Shown: positions 33,573-40,055 of the stretch, piece after piece | Numbering within the stretch: position 1 is the first letter of the stretch | How the letters are laid out: the number at the start of each line of letters is the position of its first letter | Source of the DNA: an uncultured Eubacterium sp. | GTDB lineage: Bacteria; Bacillota; Clostridia; Lachnospirales; Lachnospiraceae | Length of the DNA: 45,258 nt | NCBI GenBank assembly: GCA_934320655.1 | Contig: CAKRFN010000019.1 | Coordinates: 1-45,258 of the forward strand | Direction: 5' to 3' | The notes under the pieces: generated by a model | Told to the model about the DNA's origin: nothing | Database searches by the model: none | What the model saw: the letters and a program-made list of their open reading frames with translations, nothing else | Program-made: the position numbers and the translations under genes

Positions 33573-34323
33573 TTATTTATGATCGTCTTGTGCCTTAACG
33601 ACCTGTTCAAGCATTCCTGTTACAACAGTATTTAGACTATCTGCTTTCTGGCTTGTTATTACCGGATTTCCAGTCTCCTTTTCGATCCGAAGCCTTGCCT
33701 CACCAGCTATTTGTCCTCCGGTTTTCGCAACAACACGATTTTCTTCCAACCCTTGCGGATTTTGTGTCTTGGTCAATTCAGTGGTGGTTGCTTCTGCCAA
33801 CATGTTTAATGCAAGTTCCAATGTACTCATATTGTCACGGAGATTCTCTTTTTTTAATCCTTTGAGATTTTTATATTGTCTGGTATTCATTCCAGACCAT
33901 GCCTTTGTCACTTCATCAGTGAGAATTACAATAAGTATCTAATGCCCGATCAATCGTTAATTCAGGATCAATAATCTCTTCTATTCGCTCCCGACCAACC
34001 TGCGCCAACCATAACTTGAACGGCTCTGCTTTTTTTGACGGAATAGATTGAATGATGCGCAGAAGTTGTTCGGTATTTGCAACATCGGTCATTCTTCTTT
34101 TTCCATCTGCTGCTTTCATTTTCAAACCGTGACAATTTGTCACGTTTTCATTTCCTTCTAAGATCAATCGCTGTTTCAATTTTCTCCAATATGCATTTGC
34201 ATCTTTACTTTCTGTTAAAACGGAGACAACATCCACAATAGAAAAGTACCATTCCTCGTTCGCTTCATCCCATGCAGTCCGGATCGGTTGATCCTCATAT
34301 AACTCAATTCTATCTTCTCCCAA
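33573..34323 (-). pseudogene. BRO-N-domain (DinD-like) protein, broken by deletion and frameshift
   Basis: Two frames make one gene. The upstream part (33916-34323) has a BRO-N domain: IRTAWDEANEEWYFSIVDVV, ANAYWRKLKQRL and IIDPELTIDRALDTY. The downstream part (33573-33911 and a little before) begins, in another frame, with ILTDEVTKAWSGM and runs through NLKGLKKENLRDNMSTLEL. In related proteins a stretch of about 35-45 residues lies between these parts. Here LDTY is followed directly by the other frame, near 33938, so a short deletion shifted the reading frame. Intact relatives are DNA-damage-inducible or phage-type proteins of unclear role. The N-terminal start (TTG) is also uncertain. Confidence 0.75.
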
Positions 34324-34418
34324 TAATGACTAACCCCCTCTTCCCAAAAAACTTGCTTGTTGAATGTAAGTCAAAATCTATAAGCGAGTAATTGCAACCA
34401 ATATAACTCCAACAAATC

Positions 34419-34700
34419 CTAAAATAACGTATCTATCTGAATGTCATTCCAGATATCTATAATCTTATTACCATCAATTTCCGCAGATTCAAGCAATTCC
34501 TCCATGGAACAAAAAGCCTGTTCCTGTTTATCAATCCATATTGATACGCGTCTCGTCGAATTATGAGAAGAAATAAAAAATGTCCTTTTCTGATAGGAAG
34601 CCTCTAATTCACGCCCTTGCGAAATTAACCATATCAGTGCTGATATTGATTTTTTGTCACATAATTCATCAACTATCATATCATGTAATCCAGCGTCCAT
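34419..34700 (-). CDS. Hypothetical protein
   Basis: About 93 residues starting at 34700, with an AAAGGA site; an in-frame start at 34718 lacks one. It is cytosolic and mixed helix/strand, with DMIVDELCDKKSISALIWL and a strand-rich middle (TFFISSHNSTRRVSIWID). It looks complete but I do not recognise it. It stands between two pseudogenes. Confidence 0.5.
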   Translation of the reverse strand: MDAGLHDMIVDELCDKKSISALIWLISQGRELEASYQKRTFFISSHNSTRRVSIWIDKQEQAFCSMEELLESAEIDGNKIIDIWNDIQIDTLF

Positions 34701-34795
34701 AATTATTATTCCTTTCACGATAACTAAGGTGATCCTCTGTCAAAGATCCTATCCCGATCGAAAGATATTCGTACAAAACAGTATAACACAGATTC

Positions 34796-35386
34796 TTATA
34801 ATTTTGCACAATCTATGATGATTTTCTGACACATATCATACCCTAACGCAGAGCTGTCCAACGACAATGTATAATTTCCTGCCATTCCCCACTTCTGTTC
34901 AGTATAAAAATTATAATTTGTTCTGCGTCTTTTACCTGTATCGTTTATCATTTTCACGGCATCAGCCTCTGTGACATGATATAATTTACAGATGCGCTGT
35001 ACTTTTTCCGGCATGTTTCCATGTATAAACACATTCAGCACACCATCCCTGTCTTTTAAGATAAAATCCGCATTTCTTCCTATGATTACACAGCGTTCTT
35101 TTTCGGCGATTTCCATAATTACTTTTCATTGTGCTTCATACACGATATCTTCCACCGATTTTCCTGTAATATCACGACCTGAAAAAGCATAGGCAAACAA
35201 TCCCTTCTTTGGAGACAACTCAGCTTTTTCCTGAATGTATTCCGGCGATAATCCAGACCGCTCTGCAATCTGCCCGATGATATCTTTATCATAATAAGCA
35301 GCTCCAAGTTTCTTTGCCACTTCTTCGCCTATAAAGCGACCACCGCTTCCAAACTCTCTGCTTATCGTAATGATTTTCTTTGCCAT
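34796..35386 (-). pseudogene. Cytidylate kinase-like protein with one in-frame TGA
   Basis: The two open pieces are in the same frame. The first (35126-35386) starts AKKIITISREFGSGGRFIG, the P-loop-like head of cytidylate kinase-like family proteins, and runs to IVYEAQ. A TGA at 35126-35128 is followed at once by KVI and the second piece, MEIAEKERCVIIGRNADFIL to the end. Relatives read through this point with an ordinary residue, so a single base change (for example CGA to TGA) explains it. Without readthrough, a fragment of 86 residues would be made. The intact family phosphorylates nucleotides or similar small substrates; its role is not well known. Confidence 0.8.
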
Positions 35387-35399
35387 AACTAATTCCCCC

Positions 35400-36767
35400 T
35401 TAACTGAAACTTTCCACTTTGTTCTTTCGGATTCTCTTTAAAAATACATATCCCACCAGACATGCAACAATCTCTGTGATCGGAAATGCCCACCAGATCA
35501 ACGAAACTCCCATCTGTCCATTTCTGACAAAAACGGAGAAGATGCCTGCCAATGGTAATATAATTACAAGCTGTCTAAGCAGTGAGATCACAAGCGACTC
35601 CATACCACCGTCCAGTGCCTGATAAATTCCCTGATACGCTACATTGATTCCGGCAAAAATAAAGCTGACAGATATAATTCTCATAGCTCCGATAAAATAT
35701 TCTTTTGATTGTCCGGCATTAAATAAAGTTGCAAAAACACCCGGAAAAATCTCTGTAATCGCCACACCAACAATCATAAGCGCAACCGTGTAGACCAGTC
35801 CATATTTGATTCCATCCTGAATCCTCTTTTTGCTATGCATTCCATATGCAAAAGCAATAATCGGCGTGATCGCATCTCTCAGTCCAAAGGCAAGGAACAA
35901 TACAAACTGCTGCACTTTATAGAATAATCCATAGGCGGTCTGTGCCGAAGGACTGAACTTCAAAATCAGATTCATCACATAAACCATGATAGACATCAGT
36001 GCCTGTGCAATAATTGCCGGAAGTCCGATGGCATAGATTTCCTTGATAACTCCGCCATCCGGTTTCATATATGTTACACCATGCTCAAATTCCTTATTTA
36101 ATTTTATATGGAATATAAACAACAGTGCTGCAGACGCGATCTGCCCGATAACTGTTGCATATGCCGCACCTGCTACTCCCATTTCAGGAACAGGTCCGAT
36201 ACCATAGATCATGATAGGATCAAGAATGATATTTACCACTGCTCCTACAACCTGACCGATTGTAGAATAAAGGGAACGTCCGGTTGCCTGTAACAGCTTT
36301 TCAAATAGAGAAAAGAAAATAATTCCAAATGAAATCACGCAGCATATTCTAAGATAGCTTGTTCCCATTGAAATAACTTCCGGATCAACTGTCTGTGATG
36401 AAATATATGCTTTTACACCAAAAATTCCAAACAGCAGACATACCACATAAATAACTACTCCAAGAAATAAGCTGTTTCCTGCAACCTTTGCTGCCTTTTT
36501 CGTATTACCCTGTCCAAGTGTTCTTGCCAGAAGTGCATTGGTTCCTACTCCGGTTCCGATTCCAACTGCTACCATAAGCATCTGGACAGGAAACACCAGT
36601 GTAAGTGCATTCAGGGCTGCTTCACTTCCCACTCTCATGTTTCCAACAAAGGCACTGTCCACTATGTTGTAGACTGCCTGCAATGCCATCGATAAAATCA
36701 TCGGTATTCCCATCTGCACCATGAGCTTATTTACCGGCATCTCCCTCATCTTGTTACTTTCTGCCAT
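35400..36767 (-). CDS. MATE-family multidrug efflux transporter
   Basis: A 455-residue, 12-helix inner-membrane exporter with two similar halves. Each half has a first helix of the MATE kind (VNKLMVQMGIPMILSMALQAVYNIVDSAFVG and LPAIIAQALMSIMVYVMNLIL, quoted in shortened parts). It should drive export of cationic drugs or metabolites with Na+ or H+. The start at 36767 follows AGGAGG; an in-frame ATG at 36794 lies before that site. The leader contains a promoter and two terminator-type hairpins, so expression is probably set by attenuation. It lies behind the TetR-EFR1-SDR genes but has its own promoter. Confidence 0.93.
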   Translation of the reverse strand: MAESNKMREMPVNKLMVQMGIPMILSMALQAVYNIVDSAFVGNMRVGSEAALNALTLVFPVQMLMVAVGIGTGVGTNALLARTLGQGNTKKAAKVAGNSLFLGVVIYVVCLLFGIFGVKAYISSQTVDPEVISMGTSYLRICCVISFGIIFFSLFEKLLQATGRSLYSTIGQVVGAVVNIILDPIMIYGIGPVPEMGVAGAAYATVIGQIASAALLFIFHIKLNKEFEHGVTYMKPDGGVIKEIYAIGLPAIIAQALMSIMVYVMNLILKFSPSAQTAYGLFYKVQQFVLFLAFGLRDAITPIIAFAYGMHSKKRIQDGIKYGLVYTVALMIVGVAITEIFPGVFATLFNAGQSKEYFIGAMRIISVSFIFAGINVAYQGIYQALDGGMESLVISLLRQLVIILPLAGIFSVFVRNGQMGVSLIWWAFPITEIVACLVGYVFLKRIRKNKVESFS

Positions 36768-36794
36768 CTTAATTTCATCCTCCTTTTTCTGCAC

Positions 36795-36848
36795 AAAAAA
36801 AGTATGTACTTATCCCATAAGCTGGACTTACGCTGATAAGCTACACAC
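36795..36848 (-). terminator. Attenuator hairpin B in the MATE leader
   Basis: The stem pairs 36802-36814 with 36835-36848 (13 bp with one bulge and one G-T). The loop holds AGCGTAAGTCCAG. The minus-strand transcript then shows TTTTTTT (36795-36801) only about 30 nt before the MATE start. Being between promoter and gene, it must be read through for expression. A competing small hairpin CTTAT/ATAAG is possible inside it. Confidence 0.75.
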
Positions 36849-36880
36849 TTTTTTACGGCATAATATATTTAATGATGTGC

Positions 36881-36925
36881 AAAAAAACGAGCAGCAAAAC
36901 TGGATTTACGCTAGTCTGCTACTCG
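36881..36925 (-). terminator. Attenuator hairpin A in the MATE leader
   Basis: The stem pairs 36888-36895 with 36918-36925 (8 bp with one G-T), followed by TTTTTTT (36881-36887) on the minus strand. The loop holds AGCGTAAATCCAG, nearly identical to hairpin B although the stems are unrelated. It begins about 10 nt after the -10 box of the promoter at 36936-36964. It may also stop readthrough from the SDR operon. Confidence 0.75.
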
Positions 36926-37116
36926 TTCGAAAATTATTATATTTCTCTTTTTTGAAAAAGTCAAACAAAATTTGTGCTTCCATACCATTTGGATATTTAG
37001 CATTCAGCTCGCCATTTGCTTTCAACGCCCATGTCTCCACTTTTGCGCCAAGTACAGGGAACAAACAGGTTTGCAAATACCAGCAGGAACATGCTACTCT
37101 CTTACACTTGTCGCTT
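36906..37116 (-). other. Unassigned open frame between the SDR gene and the MATE leader
   Basis: After the SDR stop a frame stays open for about 70 codons, with cysteine-rich wording early (SDKCKRVACSCWYLQTC), then VETWALKANGELNAKYPNG, ending RTSSRLA. Its TAA is the one in the loop of hairpin A. There is no good start codon or ribosome site at its head, and the MATE promoter lies inside it. It may be the tail of a lost gene, or a conserved DNA element that happens to be open. I give no function. The rest of this 325-bp gap is the promoter and two hairpins listed separately. Confidence 0.3.
36936..36964 (-). promoter_or_regulatory. Near-consensus promoter ahead of the double attenuator
   Basis: The -35 TTGACT (36959-36964), exactly 17 nt, and a perfect -10 TATAAT (36936-36941) are on the minus strand. 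Transcription would begin just before hairpin A and run towards the MATE gene. Confidence 0.75.
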
Positions 37117-37119
37117 CCT

Positions 37120-37884
37120 TTAATAAAATTTTTTTGCCAGTTTCGTCATCCATAGTGATGGAAAAATCTTACTGACCACCCGATAGGATTTGTAAAACAT
37201 CCCCGGTGTATAAACACCTCTTCCTTTTTCTGCCTTTTCCAATGCTTTAGCTGTAATCTCTGACATATCAAGAAATGGAAGCTTACCTATTTTCTGGCTT
37301 TGTCGTCCCTGCCCTTTCGGATTCATTTCTGTGTCCATATTTCCCGGACAAAGAAGAAGTACCTTGATATCTTTATCCAGTAATTCCTCGCGAAGTGCTT
37401 TACCAAAATAATAAACATATTTCTTTGTTGCACTATATACTGTCTGATTTGGAACCGGTGCAAATGAAGATACTGAACATGTAATAATTGTGTAACTGCC
37501 TTTTTGCATATAAGGAAGCATGATTCTCTGAATCAGCGTCATTCCCTTAATATTAACAGAAATCATATTTAAAATGTCTTCCTGTCTCATATCAGCAAAC
37601 TTACCAGATTTTTCATATCCGGCATTATTGATCAGCACTTTTACCTTTGGTTTTTCATTTTCCAATCTTTTGATCAGTTCATCATAAGAAGACTCGTTGC
37701 TTAAATCCACCTCTATTGCAATCACCTTTTTATTCTCATATTTCCCGGCAAGTTTATCTAAGCGATCTTTTCTTCTTGCTAAAATCCAGTATTCATCCAT
37801 CTGCGGATACCTGTTTACAACTGCCTCTAAAAACTTTACTCCAAGACCTGATGACGCTCCTGTAATTACTGCTATATTTGCCAT
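37120..37884 (-). CDS. Short-chain dehydrogenase/reductase
   Basis: A 254-residue NAD(P)-dependent SDR. The cofactor motif TGASSGLG is at about 8-15, NNAGYEKSG near 87, Ser near 138 (TCSVSSFAP) and the catalytic YSATK near 151, so the Asn-Ser-Tyr-Lys set is present. The LCPGNMDTEM phrase follows. It is a classical SDR acting on an unknown carbonyl or alcohol. It starts 8 nt after the EFR1 gene in a TetR-EFR1-SDR operon, suggesting TetR-controlled redox or detoxification. It is intact. Confidence 0.92.
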   Translation of the reverse strand: MANIAVITGASSGLGVKFLEAVVNRYPQMDEYWILARRKDRLDKLAGKYENKKVIAIEVDLSNESSYDELIKRLENEKPKVKVLINNAGYEKSGKFADMRQEDILNMISVNIKGMTLIQRIMLPYMQKGSYTIITCSVSSFAPVPNQTVYSATKKYVYYFGKALREELLDKDIKVLLLCPGNMDTEMNPKGQGRQSQKIGKLPFLDMSEITAKALEKAEKGRGVYTPGMFYKSYRVVSKIFPSLWMTKLAKKFY

Positions 37885-37892
37885 GTTTCCTC

Positions 37893-38651
37893 CTAAATTC
37901 TGGTGTACGGATTTTTATACTGTCCATGTTTTGCAGTCTCTCCATTACCATAACTGATTGCGAATCTCGGACATCTGTGAAGACATCCAAGACACATTTC
38001 ACATTCTTCTGATTTCCAGATAGGACATCCTTTTTCCATCTGTATGGCTCCGACAGGACATTTTTTCGCACAGACACCACAGCCGACACATACATCTTTG
38101 TTCACCGACAGATTTTTTGTTTTTCTCTCTGTCGCATACATATAAGTTGCCGGAATTGAAGCTACCCACTTTGGTAATTTTCTGTCGATAAAATTACCTT
38201 TTCTTTTTGAAATTATATTGTCGATAACAAGTTCAAGCTGCTTTTTGCCATCACTCAGCCACTTATCAACTCTATTCTTGTCCGTAAGGTCAAATACCGG
38301 TGTCCATGTATCCGGCATAATCACACTATAGTAAGCATCAAACTTCTGTCCATGATGAGCCATAATGTCTTTCGCCATACTGCCAGCCATTCCTGTCGTT
38401 GTCCCATAGCTGGCAAGGAAAAATGTATATCTACAATTTGCTATTCTGAGTTTATCCAGATAGTCTGCAACAATCCGTGGAAGACGCCAGAAATAAGTTG
38501 GCACCACAATTCCGAGTATTTCTTCATCAGAGAAACTATATTTATTTTCGCGGATGCAGTCTACGATCGACATGCATGTTTCATCTGTTTTATCTGCAAT
38601 CTGTTCTGCAATATATTTTCCATTTCCTGTAGCACTGAAATACAAAATCAT
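37893..38651 (-). CDS. EFR1-family flavodoxin/ferredoxin fusion protein
   Basis: A 252-residue protein. The N-terminal flavodoxin-like domain begins ILYFSATGNGKYIAEQIA (FMN phosphate loop) and has TYFWRLPRIVADYL. The C-terminus carries two [4Fe-4S] motifs: CVGCGVCAKKCPVGAI near 194 and CEMCLGCLHRCPRFAI near 222. Such EFR1 proteins are frequent in gut Clostridia and serve as cytosolic electron carriers; the partner is unknown, though the adjacent SDR is a candidate. Its start overlaps the TetR stop by 4 nt. It is complete. Confidence 0.9.
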   Translation of the reverse strand: MILYFSATGNGKYIAEQIADKTDETCMSIVDCIRENKYSFSDEEILGIVVPTYFWRLPRIVADYLDKLRIANCRYTFFLASYGTTTGMAGSMAKDIMAHHGQKFDAYYSVIMPDTWTPVFDLTDKNRVDKWLSDGKKQLELVIDNIISKRKGNFIDRKLPKWVASIPATYMYATERKTKNLSVNKDVCVGCGVCAKKCPVGAIQMEKGCPIWKSEECEMCLGCLHRCPRFAISYGNGETAKHGQYKNPYTRI

Positions 38652-39238
38652 TTTTTATGAGCCTCCTTTTCGACACTCCCAAGTAAAAAGCGAACCGCCT
38701 GTAATGCATCCTCTTTGCTTAGCTGCTCCTTTGCAAAAAAACATTTTTCCAGCAGTATTTCAATCGTAGCAGCATAATAGTCGACCATAATATCTTCCTT
38801 CACCGGAAAATCCTTTGTTCCGGGACATTTGCTTATTATCTGCCCTATCTGCTTTTTCATAAAAACACGCAGAGAAGCCATGCATCTTCCTTCCAGACTG
38901 TTTTTTAATAAAATCCGGTAAATCTGCGGTCTATACTGGTCAAGATATTCATACAGAAGTGAAAATATCTGTTCCGTGTTCTGTTCTCCCTGAACATTCA
39001 GATATTTTTCTACAGCCATATCTTTCATAATTGCAATCCAGCAATAATCCATAAGATCATAAATGTCCTCAAAATAGTTATAAAATGTTGACCTTGGATA
39101 ACTGCATACATCACATATTTTCTGGACAGAAATCTGCTCTAACGGCATATCTGCCAGCATTACTATCATTTTTTCTGAAAAATCTGCTAATGTCCGTTTT
39201 GCAAATCTGCTTGTTTTATCTGATAAATGAATCTTCAC
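38648..39238 (-). CDS. TetR/AcrR-family transcriptional regulator
   Basis: About 196 residues from the GTG at 39238, which has GGAG at 8 nt; a GTG at 39247 is in frame but badly spaced. The N-terminal helix-turn-helix is IVMLADMPLEQISVQKICDVCSYPRSTFYNYF in shortened form (IDxLxxxMPLEQISVQKI, then PRSTFYNYFEDIYDL), typical of TetR. The C-terminal helical ligand domain is unremarkable. It is first in the TetR-EFR1-SDR operon, with a perfect palindrome near the transcription start, so autorepression is likely. The inducer is unknown. Confidence 0.9.
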   Translation of the reverse strand: MKIHLSDKTSRFAKRTLADFSEKMIVMLADMPLEQISVQKICDVCSYPRSTFYNYFEDIYDLMDYCWIAIMKDMAVEKYLNVQGEQNTEQIFSLLYEYLDQYRPQIYRILLKNSLEGRCMASLRVFMKKQIGQIISKCPGTKDFPVKEDIMVDYYAATIEILLEKCFFAKEQLSKEDALQAVRFLLGSVEKEAHKK

Positions 39239-39266
39239 TTTAATCACTCCAACTGAATATTTATGT

Positions 39267-39315
39267 ACAGATGTCCATCTGTTTATAATTTACCAACCAC
39301 GTGATTTAAAATCAA
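39267..39315 (-). promoter_or_regulatory. Promoter and palindromic operator of the TetR operon
   Basis: The -35 TTGATT (39310-39315), 17-nt spacer and -10 TAAATT (39287-39292) are followed, around the start point, by a perfect inverted repeat ACAGATG-tc-CATCTGT (39267-39282). This placement suits TetR autorepression. Confidence 0.6.
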
Positions 39316-39342
39316 TATTCAATTATTTGCCCTTGTCTACAC

Positions 39343-39368
39343 ATGGACACTATCGTAAAATTGTCCAT
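39343..39368. repeat. Second inverted repeat upstream of the TetR gene
   Basis: The arms ATGGACA (39343-39349) and TGTCCAT (39362-39368) are perfect, with 12 nt between. The same TGTCCAT word occurs in the core of the operator at 39267-39282, so it may be an accessory TetR site. This is inference. Confidence 0.4.
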
Positions 39369-39402
39369 TAAAACACCAGTGCACATCTACTGTACACTGG
39401 CA
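39369..39402 (-). terminator. Probable terminator of the GNAT transcript
   Basis: The hairpin has arms CCAGTG-ACA and TGT-CACTGG (one internal mismatch) and a 5-nt loop, at about 39375-39400. The minus strand then has GTTTT. It lies 135 nt beyond the GNAT stop and directly before the TetR control region. Confidence 0.6.
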
Positions 39403-39462
39403 CTATATTTTGCAAAATTCAGTTTTTGCTATTTTCTCCAGTCTCCGATTTCATACTTCGAA

Positions 39463-39552
39463 TCATATCTGTTTTTCCTGTTCATCATAATATCTGTCAG
39501 CAATATATTCCACGGATTCTGCCCATACACCATTTTCTATTTCTGCTGCCAT
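39463..39552 (-). CDS. Short ORF (29 residues) overlapping the GNAT 3' end
   Basis: This reads MAAEIENGVWAESV and ends YYDEQEKQI, in a frame shifted from the GNAT gene and starting inside its last codons. The composition looks protein-like, but no ribosome site is evident. It may be a remnant of a lost gene tail. I do not recognise it. Confidence 0.22.
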   Translation of the reverse strand: MAAEIENGVWAESVEYIADRYYDEQEKQI

Positions 39553-39959
39553 GCCATTACATATTCTTTTTCCCCGGTGGCTTCATCCAAGCCACTATCC
39601 AGGATCTCAAATTCTTCTTTTTGATAAAAGGATATTGCCCGTGTGTTTTTGTGGTATACATTCAAAAGCAACTTATTCCTTTTATCCTTTGCATAATTCA
39701 GCAGAATTTTACCTATACCCTGCGATTGCATTTCGTTAGAAACAAAAATACCCTCAATATACTCGTCGTTCAGCCCTATAAAGCCTTGTATTCCTTGATT
39801 ATCCTCATAGACATAGACAGTTGCCTGCAATAGCAATTCTTTTACTAATTCAAAATTACTTTTCCAATATTGAGCAGGAATAAAATCATGTGCCTGTATA
39901 TTTGTATCCAACCATATATCTGCAACTTTATTTATATCTGCTTTTCGTAATTCTCTAAT
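39537..39959 (-). CDS. GNAT-family N-acetyltransferase
   Basis: A 140-residue acetyltransferase starting at 39959, with GGAG 9 nt upstream. It opens MIRELRKADINKVADIWLD. The acetyl-CoA loop is FVSNEMQSQGIGKILL near 78-93, where Q-x-x-G-I-G is the pyrophosphate-binding turn. The C-terminal NTRAISFYQKEEFEILD is the usual end, with Tyr as likely general acid. It resembles the YjaB/PhnO-like small GNATs; the acceptor is unknown. It is intact. Confidence 0.9.
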   Translation of the reverse strand: MRELRKADINKVADIWLDTNIQAHDFIPAQYWKSNFELVKELLLQATVYVYEDNQGIQGFIGLNDEYIEGIFVSNEMQSQGIGKILLNYAKDKRNKLLLNVYHKNTRAISFYQKEEFEILDSGLDEATGEKEYVMAWQQK

Positions 39960-40055
39960 CATAGCGGGACTCTCCTGCAACTTACAATTTACCAGCTACT
40001 TTTTCTTTTTAAAGAAATCTTATATTATTCAATGGTTCCAAAAGATATTTTTAAA

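Noticed and set aside
35126..35128. TGA as a selenocysteine codon.
   Set aside because: The family has no catalytic Cys at this place, and the position fits an ordinary residue in relatives; I see no SECIS-like hairpin right after it.
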